Assembly (NCBI RefSeq): GCF_038024035.1
Contig: NZ_CP150664.1
Span: 248,001-312,000, forward strand
DNA: 64,000 bases
Source: Polaribacter pacificus
Lineage (GTDB): Bacteria > Bacteroidota > Bacteroidia > Flavobacteriales > Flavobacteriaceae
Direction of reading: 5' to 3'
Every line of letters starts with the position of its first letter. Positions within the stretch are counted from its first letter, which is position 1. Under the pieces are notes generated by a model, which was not told the DNA's origin, ran no database searches, and was given only the letters and a program-made list of their open reading frames with translations. Both the position numbers and the translations under genes were made by a program. This document shows positions 52,311 through 61,435 of the stretch, piece by piece.

Positions 52311-54041
52311 TTAACGAACCTCAATTGTTTTACGTATAGATACTGCTTTACCTTCAAAAGTAAATCCTTCAACTAGAATTTCATATAGGCCTGTATTATC
52401 AGAAGTATAGAAGTTAAGTAGTTGTGAGTTTTTTGTTAAGGTAAAATCAGGTACCCAAAGCAATTGAGAACGCTCATCCGGTACTCGTCTTAAATTGCTT
52501 GCGTTTTTGTAGTCTGGCTGGTAATATATTTTAGTAGGTTCGGGTTTTTTTAATGTAAACTCATGCAAATATGCACCCTTGCTAATTGGAATAAAATCAG
52601 TTTTTTTGGTTTCTACTAAGATCACACCTCCATACATTTGATTATTAAATAAGAATTTATCCGTAATAATGTTTATGGTTTGTATTTTCTTTACGTCATA
52701 ATGGTACAAATCATTGTGATTTTGAACCTGAACACCATCGATAAGTACTAAAGGTAATTCTCGTGTTTCTCCTCCTGATTTATAGTCTCTTACATGAAAG
52801 CTGTAATTGTCATCTTTTTTGTTTACCCAAGTGTGTTCTACAATTTCTATCATGGTTTCTTCTACTGTTTTAAACCGTGTAAAGTCATCCAAATTGTATT
52901 TGTAATCGATGTTGTAAAAAGTATTGTATTCTTTAAAAGGAACAATACTGTCTTGTTTAACGCTTCTGTAGGCATTTTCAATTTGCAGATGTTCTACAGA
53001 ATTTGCAATCCAATCTTTTTCTGCTTCAGACACTTTTAAAGGAGGAAAGCTTAGTTTGTCAAAATAAAAATCAGGCGTTTTGTACAACTGAATACGATAT
53101 TTTTCTTTGGCATCATCTACTACTTGTATCACGGCTCTATCTCCATTGTAGTCATGTTCTAAATCTATATAAAAAACACCATAAGCATTGGTCTTGGCTG
53201 TTTTAAAAACAAAATTTTTGCTAGGAATAGAAAGGGCTACTTTAACATTGGTAGCTAGTTGGTTGTTTTCTGTGTTGCGTACCACCCCAGAAATTAATTC
53301 GCCTTTGATTTCTGGAGAATAAACTTTATAACCCTCTGCAGTAGGAGTGAAATCTATTTTATTGTTTTTAAATAAAGAAACATAATTAGAAATATTAATA
53401 GGCTCTTCTACTGAGAGTGCTGGTTTCTTGCGAACAGAAACGATATAATTACCGTAAGATTTTTGGTTTAATAAGCCTTCTATGCTTAGTTGAACCAACT
53501 GTCTTTTAGAAGCCTTTTCTTTATCTACTTTAATAGCTATAACACCTTGAGAAATGTCTTTTATATCAACTGGTGTGTTTTTCTCGACGATTTGCAATCC
53601 ACTCTGATCTCCTGAAAAAGGATTGATAATATGTAAGGGTGAATGGAAATAATTATGGTCACTAGTGTTTCTCATCCATTGGGTGTAAGCAACCAATTGG
53701 TAGGTTCCAGAATCCAATGTATACGGAATTGTAAAACTTCCAGCACCAGTAGATTCATCTATTCGTAGCTTTTGAGTAAACACTGTTTTCTTATCGCTAT
53801 TAACCAAAGCCACATAAGCTATTTTACTAATACTGGCTTGATGTGCTGTGTTAAGCACATAGACTTTGTACAATAACTGCTCACCTGCAAATAGAATCTT
53901 CGAGTTCTGTTGAAGATAGACAGTTTCAATGTCGAGCTTTTGATATAAATCAATGGAGCTTTTACTAACGGTAACCTGTGATTGTAGGGTTAAAGCCTTT
54001 AATAAAACAGCTAATAATAGTACTAGTTGACTTTTTTTCAT
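52311..54041 (-). CDS. Exported MG2/plug-like protein of a TonB locus
   Basis: The 576-residue protein has a signal peptide ending LQSQV. The N-terminal region (about 30-150) is like an MG2-type domain: KILFAGEQLLYKVYVLNT, GAGSFTIPYTLDSGTYQLVAYTQWMRN. A carboxypeptidase-regulatory-like fold lies in the middle (ISGVVRNTENNQLATNVKVALSIPSKNFVFKT). Near 430-490 LVLIDGVQVQNHNDLYHYDVKKIQTINIIT and YGGVILVETKK resemble the plug domain of a TonB receptor, but no barrel follows. It is the last gene of a run containing a TonB receptor and DUF4249 lipoproteins, and probably works with them at the outer membrane. Confidence 0.7.
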   Translation of the reverse strand: MKKSQLVLLLAVLLKALTLQSQVTVSKSSIDLYQKLDIETVYLQQNSKILFAGEQLLYKVYVLNTAHQASISKIAYVALVNSDKKTVFTQKLRIDESTGAGSFTIPYTLDSGTYQLVAYTQWMRNTSDHNYFHSPLHIINPFSGDQSGLQIVEKNTPVDIKDISQGVIAIKVDKEKASKRQLVQLSIEGLLNQKSYGNYIVSVRKKPALSVEEPINISNYVSLFKNNKIDFTPTAEGYKVYSPEIKGELISGVVRNTENNQLATNVKVALSIPSKNFVFKTAKTNAYGVFYIDLEHDYNGDRAVIQVVDDAKEKYRIQLYKTPDFYFDKLSFPPLKVSEAEKDWIANSVEHLQIENAYRSVKQDSIVPFKEYNTFYNIDYKYNLDDFTRFKTVEETMIEIVEHTWVNKKDDNYSFHVRDYKSGGETRELPLVLIDGVQVQNHNDLYHYDVKKIQTINIITDKFLFNNQMYGGVILVETKKTDFIPISKGAYLHEFTLKKPEPTKIYYQPDYKNASNLRRVPDERSQLLWVPDFTLTKNSQLLNFYTSDNTGLYEILVEGFTFEGKAVSIRKTIEVR

Positions 54042-54053
54042 TTCTTTAATTTT

Positions 54054-55211
54054 TTATTCAATCCAAAAATTTGGTTTTACATTGGTTCCATATACAGTAC
54101 AATCTCCACAACCTTTAGAAACTAATAAATAAGGCCCTGGTAATGATTCAGAAGGCTGCGGGTTATAATCGTAGAATGTAAATTCTCCAGACTGTAGTGC
54201 GTCCATAAGATGCAGAGTCGGAGAATATACTCCACAAAGTTCAGGTGTATTGGGCGTGCCATTAGGATAAAAATCCTTATAATTAAAATACGTTCTCTTG
54301 CTAGATACTGAAGCAATTTCAAAAAAACCTATGACTTTTTTAGAAGGTTCAGAAACCGCTTTTATATTGCCTTCAAAAAAACCTGGTTGACTTTGTGTCA
54401 ACAAATCCGAAGCATTCGAAAATTTATTCAATAGTTTATAATAGTTGTAGGCTTCAAACGATTGCACATACTGTTTTACGAGTATGCTATAACGATGAGA
54501 AGCGATATAGTCAGTGACAGGAATTCTCCGAACGGTAAACTCAGAGACTCGATCTTCTGTTAAATTAGTTGTTTCTGTTTGGATAATGGCATTTGAACGA
54601 TAGGTCTGGTAACATATTTGGTTTTGTATAGTTCTGGGAACTATTTCTATACCTGGATTAAGTGTTATATCAAAAGGAGACCAGTACGGAGCTACAATTT
54701 TATAGGTTTCTTCATAGGTATATCGGTAATATTTTGATTGCCCATTTGGATCAAAACTTGAAACATTTAATCGAAACTCATTATTATTTTCTAAACTTTC
54801 ACCAAGTGTAACTGTCAGGTCTTCAATTTTTGAATGGCTGGTAGTTTTAGTTGGGTTTGATTCATAAGTATCACCATTGGCTGTTTTAATAAACAGTTGG
54901 TAATTGGTATTAATCTTTGCGCTAAACTGAATGTTAGAGGTATATATACCCGGCGAAGTTTCTGTAAAGGAGTAGCTGTTATTCGCTTCATCTTTTACTT
55001 CAATCGTTGCATTGCTTTCTGCAATAATTTCTTCTACTTCTAGAGCTGTTGCTTTAGAAAGTTTAATTTCTTGGTATTTTAATTCATTGCTTATGGTCGC
55101 CTCAATAACCAAAGCTTCTTCTATAGTAGTTATTTTTAGATCATACGCTTCTGTACATCCGTTTATTAAAACAGTTGCAAGAATAAAAATGATACTATAA
55201 ATAACTCTCAT
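54054..55211 (-). CDS. DUF4249 lipoprotein, copy 2
   Basis: The 385-residue protein has a lipoprotein signal ending LINGC, then TEAYDLKITTIEEALVIEATIS, the diagnostic opening of DUF4249. An Ig-like first part and a beta-rich second part follow, closing with CGDCTVYGTNVKPNFWIE. DUF4249 proteins are surface or periplasmic lipoproteins encoded with TonB receptors in Bacteroidota and are thought to help bind ligand. Most residues are identical to those of the gene at 55224-56408, with differences concentrated near residues 320-360. It is the second of two intact tandem copies. Confidence 0.92.
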   Translation of the reverse strand: MRVIYSIIFILATVLINGCTEAYDLKITTIEEALVIEATISNELKYQEIKLSKATALEVEEIIAESNATIEVKDEANNSYSFTETSPGIYTSNIQFSAKINTNYQLFIKTANGDTYESNPTKTTSHSKIEDLTVTLGESLENNNEFRLNVSSFDPNGQSKYYRYTYEETYKIVAPYWSPFDITLNPGIEIVPRTIQNQICYQTYRSNAIIQTETTNLTEDRVSEFTVRRIPVTDYIASHRYSILVKQYVQSFEAYNYYKLLNKFSNASDLLTQSQPGFFEGNIKAVSEPSKKVIGFFEIASVSSKRTYFNYKDFYPNGTPNTPELCGVYSPTLHLMDALQSGEFTFYDYNPQPSESLPGPYLLVSKGCGDCTVYGTNVKPNFWIE

Positions 55212-55223
55212 TTATCAGTGTTT

Positions 55224-56408
55224 TTAATCAATCCAAAAATTTGGTTTTACATTGGTCCCATATACAGTACAATCTCCACAACCATTAGGAACTAATAAAT
55301 AAGGGCCTGGTAGTGTTTCTGAAGGAGTGTTGTTATAGCCATAGAACTTATAATCTCCAGAATCAATATACTCAAAAAGAGGAATTGGTTCACCCAGAGA
55401 TTCTGATATAGCTGAAGGGGCGCTTAAACCACAAGGTTCAGGTGTGTTGGGTGTGCCATCAGTAAAAAAATCTTTATAATCAAAAAACATTCTTTTGCTA
55501 GAAACGGATGCAATTTCAAAAAAACCAATCACTTTTTTAGAGGGTTCAGAAACGGCCTTTATATTGCCCTCAAAAAAACCAGGTTGACTTTGTGACAATA
55601 CATCCGAAGCATTCGAAAATTTATTTAGTAATTTATAAAAGGTGTAGGCTTCAAACGATTGTACATACTGTTTTACTAATATGCTATACCGATGAGAAAC
55701 TTTATAATCAGTGACAGGGATTTTTCGAATTGTCAAACCAGAGACACGATCTTCTGTTAAACCAGTTGTTTCTGTTTGAATAATGTCATTTGAACCATAG
55801 GTTTGGTAACAGATTTGGTTTTGCACAGTCCTAGGAACTATTTCTATACCTGGATTAAGTATTATATCAAAAGGAGACCAGTAAGGAGCTACAATTTTAT
55901 AGGTTTCTTCATAGGTATATCGATAATAATTTGATTGCCCATTTGGATCAAAACTCGATACATTTAGTTGAAACACTGTATTGTTTTCAGAGTTTTCACC
56001 AAGTGTAACCGTCAGGTCTTCAATTTTTGAATCGCTGGTAGTTTTAGTTAAGTTTGATTCATAAGTATCACCATTGGCTGTTTTAATAAACAGTTGGTAA
56101 TTGGAATTAATCTTTGCGCTAAACTGAATGTTAGAGGTATAAATACCCGGCGAAGTTTCTGTAAAGGAGTAGCTGTTTTGCGCTTCATCTTTTACTTCAA
56201 TCGTTGCATTGCTTTCTGCAACAATTTCTTCTACTTCTAGAGATGTTGCTTTAGATAGTTTAATTTCATGAAATTTTAATTCATTGCTTATGGTCGCCTC
56301 AACAACCAAAGCCTCTTCTATACTGTCGATTTTTAGATCATACGCTTCTGTACATCCGTTTATTAAAACAGTTGCTAGGATTAAAATAATGCTATAAGTA
56401 ATTCTCAT
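55224..56408 (-). CDS. DUF4249 lipoprotein, copy 1
   Basis: The 394-residue protein is nearly identical in its first 320 residues to its downstream neighbour. It has the same lipobox (LINGC) and TEAYDLKIDSIEEALVVEATIS opening, and ends CGDCTVYGTNVKPNFWID. It is nine residues longer because of an insert near 335-345 (SAPSAISESLGEPIPLFEYI). The strong DNA similarity of the pair, including the ends and the 12-base spacer region, indicates a recent tandem duplication or gene conversion. It lies just after the relic of a third copy and the TonB receptor gene. Confidence 0.92.
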   Translation of the reverse strand: MRITYSIILILATVLINGCTEAYDLKIDSIEEALVVEATISNELKFHEIKLSKATSLEVEEIVAESNATIEVKDEAQNSYSFTETSPGIYTSNIQFSAKINSNYQLFIKTANGDTYESNLTKTTSDSKIEDLTVTLGENSENNTVFQLNVSSFDPNGQSNYYRYTYEETYKIVAPYWSPFDIILNPGIEIVPRTVQNQICYQTYGSNDIIQTETTGLTEDRVSGLTIRKIPVTDYKVSHRYSILVKQYVQSFEAYTFYKLLNKFSNASDVLSQSQPGFFEGNIKAVSEPSKKVIGFFEIASVSSKRMFFDYKDFFTDGTPNTPEPCGLSAPSAISESLGEPIPLFEYIDSGDYKFYGYNNTPSETLPGPYLLVPNGCGDCTVYGTNVKPNFWID

Positions 56409-56420
56409 TTAATAGTGTTT

Positions 56421-56587
56421 TTAATCAATTCAAAAATTGGGTTTCATGTTGCTACCAAAGGCTGTATAATCACCAAAGTACTTTCAAAATATTGATTTTC
56501 AATAGTAAATGATTCGATACAACTAATTAATAGGGTAGTCATCAATCCTAAGAAGTAGAATGGGATAGTAAATTTATATTTCAACAT
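56421..56587 (-). pseudogene. Relic of a third DUF4249 gene
   Basis: An ATG at 56587 begins MLKYKFTIPFYFLGLMTTLL with lipobox LLISC and the DUF4249-like IESFTIENQYFESTLVI. The frame then ends at a TGA (56444-56446) after 47 residues. In a different frame the downstream bases read GDYTAFGSNMKPNF, a stop where tryptophan is expected (TGA for TGG), then ID and TAA. This is the C-terminal end of DUF4249. The central 330 or so codons are missing. It is therefore an internally deleted, frame-shifted remnant located directly after the TonB receptor gene. Confidence 0.85.
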
Positions 56588-56592
56588 TCTTC

Positions 56593-59343
56593 TTAGAATT
56601 TAAAATTATAGGTGATGGTTGGCACTGGTACAGAAAAAATACTGCTCTTATAAGCATTGATCTTTCCATCTTTTGTAACAAAAAATACAGAATACGGATT
56701 GTTTCTTCCTAAAACATTATAGATTGAAATATTCCAGAAACTATGAGCAAACTTTTTAATTTTATGATTCCCTTCTATGTTTAAACCAATATCCATTCTG
56801 TAATAATCAGGGATTCTAAATTTGTTATGATCACTATAAAACACATATTGAGAACCATTGTAATTGTACTTCCCAACAGGGTAGGTAACAGGTCTACCTG
56901 TTTGATAGGCAAAATTCATAGACCAACTAAAACGCTTTGTCATTTTATAATTAAGTACCAAGCTTAAATCATGAGGCTTGTCTATGTTTGATGGGAAATA
57001 ATCACCATTGTTAATTTTTTCTTCTGCAAAATTACTGTCAAACTTAGAGTAAGTTCTAGAGTAAGTATACCCAAGCCATCCGTTTAATTTACCCGTTTTC
57101 TTTTTTAATAAGAACTCTACCCCGTAGGCTTTTCCAACACCTTGTAGAACCTCTGTTTCTATAGTTGGGTTAATTAATAAATCTGCACCAATTTTATAAT
57201 CTAAAATATTTTTAGAGGTCTTATAATAACCTTCAACACTAATTTCATAAAGGTCATCACCCAAATTTTGATAGGCTCCTAAAGTTACCTGAGTCGATTC
57301 TTGTGGTTTGATATTGTTGTCAGACAAACGCCAAGTATCTGTGGGTGATGCTGTGGTATTATTAGATAAACTTTGGATGTATTGAAAACTATTATTAAAA
57401 CTTGCTTTTAAAGAAAAAGTAGGGGTAAAGGCATAACGTGCAGAGGCTTTAAGTCCTAAGCCGCTGTAGGTCTGAATAACTTCATTGTTATCATAGGTTT
57501 TTACTTCTGTAATTGATAATGGGCTGATTGGTAAACTAGGATCATAGATGTTTCTTGTGCCTTTTCCTAAAGAAGCATACAAAGAGTAACGAAGTCCTAA
57601 ATTAATCAAGAATTTATCGTTCATTTTATAGTCATCTGAGAAAAACAATGCAGACTCTAAAGCTCTTTCTTTTTGAACCTGTACTGGATTGATCAAGGAG
57701 GCATTGTCTTTAGGTGTTTTACTTCCAGGGTTTACATTGTACAATTTTGTAGAAATCCCGTAATCAAATTTGTGCTTTTCATTTAACCTGTAGTCTATTT
57801 TTAGTTTTAAATGAGTTTCATTTAACGAGTAGTTTAAGTTAAAATTAGAAGCTCCACCTTCTTTGTCGTAATCGATGTTAAACTGGTACTGGCTATTAGC
57901 AAGTAATAAGGTGCTATTTGTTTTTTCATTAAAATTGTGTTTCCATTTTAATGAAACCAAGCTGTTACTGTAGCTATTTAACGAGTCTGAGGTAATTTTA
58001 TAATCATCATAACTATAATAACCAGTAGCTTCAATACTGTTTTTATCGTTTAATTTATGCGTGTATTTGCTAATCACATCAAAAAAGGAAGCCTGACTAT
58101 TATCTAATGAAGTGTCGTCTAAAGATTTTAAAATCCAATTAGAATACGTTCCTCTGGCACCTACAATTATCGAAGATTTATCTTTTATAACTGGAGTTTC
58201 TAGTGTGATATTACTTGTTACTGGCCCTATAGATGCTTCTCCTTTAAAAGCTTCATTGCTTCCTGTTTTTGTACTGATGTCAATTACAGAAGATAAACGC
58301 CCACCGTATTCTGCAGGAGCGCTTCCTTTATATATTTTAACGGTTCCTGTAGTAAAAGGGTTTACTCCAGAGAAAATACCAAAAAAATGCGTTGGGTTAT
58401 ACACCACACCATCATCTAATAAAATTAAGTTTTGATCTGTTTTACCACCACGCACACTAAAGCCCATAGCTCCTTCACCAGCAGTTTTAATACCAGGAAG
58501 CGTTGTAGCAACCTTTAAAATATCTCGTTCTCCTAAGATTAGCGGAATGGTTTTAATGTCTTCTGCTTTAATTTGAGTAACACTTGTAGTTACTTCTTTA
58601 ATGTTTTTATCTCGGTCTGCATTGATGACTACTTCATCTAAAAACTCAGACGATTCTTCAAGACCAATATTAAGAGTACCACTATTGTATAACACAAGTG
58701 TTTTTTTAGTGTTAGTAATACCGATAGCTTTGGTTTCTAGGGTGTAAACACCGGGGCTTAATAAAAATTTATATGCACCAAACTTATCGGTGACTACATT
58801 TTGTTTGCCAATGGTTACTACGAGATCTGATATCGGTTCATTTGTGGTGCTGTTAATTACTTTACCAGATAGGGTATAGCGTTTATTTTTAGAATCCAAT
58901 GTTTCTTTACCAATTCTATATATTTTATCTGTATTAACTGGTGTTAATGGCCCTTGTTTTGCAACGATGACATTTTGTTTAGGCCTATCATTTGTTGTAG
59001 GTTTTTTAAAAAGACCGGTTAAATCAGGGCGATAGATTAAACTATTCTGACTTAATACAACCTTGTTTTCATCTGTAATATAGTAGTTTAAGATGGTTGA
59101 CTTAAATAAAACATCTAAGATACTTTCTAGTGTTTGGTTTTTGTAACTTCCCGTATGTTTGGTGTTGTCTAACCAGCTTTCTAGAAAGTAAAACCGATAA
59201 GGAGTCTTAGTTTCAATCTTTTCAAGTACTTCTTTTGCTGTTGATTCTTTATAGTCTAAAGAGAATTTTAAGGGTTCTTTTTCTTGACCTATTAATAGCG
59301 TAAGTCCACAAAAAAAGAACAGGAGAGTTTGTGTAAATTTCAT
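56593..59343 (-). CDS. TonB-dependent receptor with STN domain
   Basis: The 916-residue outer-membrane receptor has a signal peptide and an STN domain (about 25-100: FSLDYKESTAKEVLEKIETKTPYRFYFLESWL). A carboxypeptidase-regulatory-like domain follows (about 155-235: YTLSGKVINSTTNEPISDLVV), then a plug (about 240-350: LILLDDGVVYNPTHFFGIFSGVNP) and a 22-strand barrel ending PVPTITYNFKF. An STN domain suggests cell-surface signalling or assembly. The ligand is unknown. It leads a run with DUF4249 lipoproteins, a common pairing. The first downstream DUF4249 copy is decayed while the next two are intact. Confidence 0.92.
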   Translation of the reverse strand: MKFTQTLLFFFCGLTLLIGQEKEPLKFSLDYKESTAKEVLEKIETKTPYRFYFLESWLDNTKHTGSYKNQTLESILDVLFKSTILNYYITDENKVVLSQNSLIYRPDLTGLFKKPTTNDRPKQNVIVAKQGPLTPVNTDKIYRIGKETLDSKNKRYTLSGKVINSTTNEPISDLVVTIGKQNVVTDKFGAYKFLLSPGVYTLETKAIGITNTKKTLVLYNSGTLNIGLEESSEFLDEVVINADRDKNIKEVTTSVTQIKAEDIKTIPLILGERDILKVATTLPGIKTAGEGAMGFSVRGGKTDQNLILLDDGVVYNPTHFFGIFSGVNPFTTGTVKIYKGSAPAEYGGRLSSVIDISTKTGSNEAFKGEASIGPVTSNITLETPVIKDKSSIIVGARGTYSNWILKSLDDTSLDNSQASFFDVISKYTHKLNDKNSIEATGYYSYDDYKITSDSLNSYSNSLVSLKWKHNFNEKTNSTLLLANSQYQFNIDYDKEGGASNFNLNYSLNETHLKLKIDYRLNEKHKFDYGISTKLYNVNPGSKTPKDNASLINPVQVQKERALESALFFSDDYKMNDKFLINLGLRYSLYASLGKGTRNIYDPSLPISPLSITEVKTYDNNEVIQTYSGLGLKASARYAFTPTFSLKASFNNSFQYIQSLSNNTTASPTDTWRLSDNNIKPQESTQVTLGAYQNLGDDLYEISVEGYYKTSKNILDYKIGADLLINPTIETEVLQGVGKAYGVEFLLKKKTGKLNGWLGYTYSRTYSKFDSNFAEEKINNGDYFPSNIDKPHDLSLVLNYKMTKRFSWSMNFAYQTGRPVTYPVGKYNYNGSQYVFYSDHNKFRIPDYYRMDIGLNIEGNHKIKKFAHSFWNISIYNVLGRNNPYSVFFVTKDGKINAYKSSIFSVPVPTITYNFKF

Positions 59344-59441
59344 AAAGAATTTGTGTAAGTATTGTTAATTTTTAACAAATAGCATGCCATAATAAAAAGT
59401 TAAAACTAATGAAATATTTCTTGATTCAGAAATATTCTTTT

Positions 59442-60728
59442 TTATTCGGTTTCTTTGGCTCTGTCTAATAAGTTCTTATTTAGGCTTTTACTGGTTTTTG
59501 CACCGAGTTCTCTTATGCGCTCCACTTTGGTGATCAAATTGCCTTTACCAGTTAATTTTTTCATAGATGTATCATAGCTTCCTTGTACAGTTTTTAATTG
59601 GTTGCCAACTTTAATCAAATCATCTGTTAGATTTACAAACTGATCATACAGTCTCCCTGCTTGCTCTGCAATGGCTAAAACATTTCTTTTTTGGTTTTCT
59701 TGACGCCACATAGAAGCAACGGTACTTAGGGTTGCTAAAAGGGTTGAAGTAGAAACCAAAACCACATTTTTATCCAAAGCTTCATAGTACAAATTGTTGC
59801 TTTTGTTAAGTGCAATCATCAATGCGGGTTCTATGGGTACAAACATCAAGACATAATCTGGTGTGTTAATTTCATAAAGGCTGTCGTATTTTTTTTCACT
59901 CAGTCCTTTAATGTGTTTTCTTAAACTTTCTAGATGCTTTTTAAAGTGCTGTTCTTTTTCTTGTTCATCCTCGGTACTCATATAAGCTTCATAGGCAGTC
60001 AAAGAAACTTTTGCATCAATAATTAAATGCCTGTCATCTGGTAAGTTAACGATAAAATCAGGTTTTTTTAAACGACCTTCCTCATCTCTAAAACCACCTT
60101 GGGTTTCAAAGTGAATCCCTTTGGCAAGATTGGCTTTTTCTAAGAGCATTTCTAATTGAGTTTCTCCCCAGTCTCCTTGTACTTTGCTATCTCCTTTTAG
60201 GGCTCTCGTTAAGTTTAGAGCTTCTTTGCTCATTTGTAAATTGAGCTCTTTTAGGCCAGAGAGTTGTTCTTTTAAGGCTGCATGCATGCCCACACTATCT
60301 TTTTGTGATTCTGCTACCTTTTTTTCAAAGCCATCTATTTTTTCTTTTAACGGATTTAAGATGTTTTGAATATTCTCTTTATTCTGATGGGTAAATTTGG
60401 TTGATTTTTCATCAAAAATCTTATTGGCTAAATTTTCAAATTCTTTGGTAAATTTTTCTTGTAATTTTTCTACCTCTAGTTTATTCTCGGCAAGTTGTCT
60501 CTCTAGATTCTTATGTTCTTCTGTTTTAGTGGCATTGTTAATGGCTAGCGCATCTTTTTCTAGGCGAATATTTTGCTTTTCTGTTTCTGATTGTTGGAGT
60601 AGTTTTTCCAAGCTATTTTTTTCGGAAACCAACACAGCCCTAGTTTTTTCAACCTTTAGTTTAGAAATGTAGTAGCCTAGAGCGCCTCCGATAGCAACTG
60701 AAATAATAGCGATGATGAATTCTTGCAT
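59442..60728 (-). CDS. rmuC: DNA recombination protein RmuC
   Basis: RmuC limits inversion at short inverted repeats and is thought to act at damaged DNA. The 428-residue protein has an N-terminal membrane helix (IIAIISVAIGGALGYYIS) and a long coiled coil (about 28-165). The RmuC nuclease-like domain follows: SKVQGDWGETQLEMLLEKANL, KKPDFIVNLPDDRHLIIDAKVSL, PDYVLMFVPIEPAL, and TLLATLSTVASMWRQENQ. The D...D-x-K arrangement is that of PD-(D/E)xK folds. Length is normal. Confidence 0.95.
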   Translation of the reverse strand: MQEFIIAIISVAIGGALGYYISKLKVEKTRAVLVSEKNSLEKLLQQSETEKQNIRLEKDALAINNATKTEEHKNLERQLAENKLEVEKLQEKFTKEFENLANKIFDEKSTKFTHQNKENIQNILNPLKEKIDGFEKKVAESQKDSVGMHAALKEQLSGLKELNLQMSKEALNLTRALKGDSKVQGDWGETQLEMLLEKANLAKGIHFETQGGFRDEEGRLKKPDFIVNLPDDRHLIIDAKVSLTAYEAYMSTEDEQEKEQHFKKHLESLRKHIKGLSEKKYDSLYEINTPDYVLMFVPIEPALMIALNKSNNLYYEALDKNVVLVSTSTLLATLSTVASMWRQENQKRNVLAIAEQAGRLYDQFVNLTDDLIKVGNQLKTVQGSYDTSMKKLTGKGNLITKVERIRELGAKTSKSLNKNLLDRAKETE

Positions 60729-60852
60729 AGCAAATTAAGAATGAATTTTTAGAAGCCTAATATTACGAATATTTTAAGACCTAATTCATATAATTTTTGA
60801 TGAATTGTCTAATAAATTGTGTAATATTGAACTTTATACTTAGTTACACTAG

Positions 60853-61386
60853 ATGCTTTCAAAATTTATATTCACAAAAATTTTAGGGTGGAAATTGAAT
60901 AATAATTTCCCGCTAGAGTTAAAAAAATACGTAGTCATTGCTGCTCCACATACCAGTTGGCAAGATTTTCCGATAGGTATTTTAGCCAGAAACACAGCAG
61001 GGGTTAAAATAAACTTTATAGGGAAGGACTCCTTGTTTAAAGGACCCTTTGGTTTTATTTTTAGAAGCTTAGGAGGAACTCCAGTAGACCGATCTAAAAG
61101 TAATAACTTGGTAGATGCTATTGTACAACTCTTTAATAGCAAAGAAGAATTCCGTTTGGCTTTATCTCCAGAGGGCACTAGAAAGAAGGTTGATAAATGG
61201 AAGACTGGCTTTTATTATATCGCCAAAGGAGCTAATGTACCTATTGTGTTGGCTACTTTAGACTTTGGTAATAAAGAAGTAAAAATATCAGACCCTTATT
61301 ATTTGACAGACAATAAAGAAAAAGATTTTGAATATTTTAAATCCTTTTATGAAAATGTAGAAGGAAAACATCCAGAATTGTTTTAA
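60853..61386 (+). CDS. PlsC-like 1-acylglycerol-3-phosphate acyltransferase family protein
   Basis: The 177-residue protein has the glycerolipid acyltransferase motifs: HTSWQD (HX4D catalytic pair) near residue 33, IGKDSLFKGPFGFIFRSLGGTPVDR, and LALSPEGTRKKVDKWKTGFYYIA. It lacks an N-terminal membrane helix and is shorter than typical PlsC, as are several flavobacterial paralogues. It probably acylates a lysophospholipid or an aminolipid; the substrate is not clear. It is convergent with gcvT across a shared terminator. Confidence 0.88.
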   Translation: MLSKFIFTKILGWKLNNNFPLELKKYVVIAAPHTSWQDFPIGILARNTAGVKINFIGKDSLFKGPFGFIFRSLGGTPVDRSKSNNLVDAIVQLFNSKEEFRLALSPEGTRKKVDKWKTGFYYIAKGANVPIVLATLDFGNKEVKISDPYYLTDNKEKDFEYFKSFYENVEGKHPELF

Positions 61387-61387
61387 T

Positions 61388-61415
61388 AAAAAACCCGCTT
61401 TAAAGCGGGTTTTTT
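61388..61415. terminator. Bidirectional terminator between the acyltransferase gene and gcvT
   Basis: AAAAAACCCGCTTT and AAAGCGGGTTTTTT form a perfect 28-base palindrome, with A and T runs on either side of a GC core. It serves both convergent genes. Confidence 0.9.
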
Positions 61416-61435
61416 ATTGTGTATTTAGCTTTGGT

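Noticed and set aside
52311-54041. Truncated TonB receptor pseudogene
   Set aside because: The plug-like segment lacks a barrel, but the frame is intact with a signal peptide and other domains, so a complete protein of different architecture is more likely.
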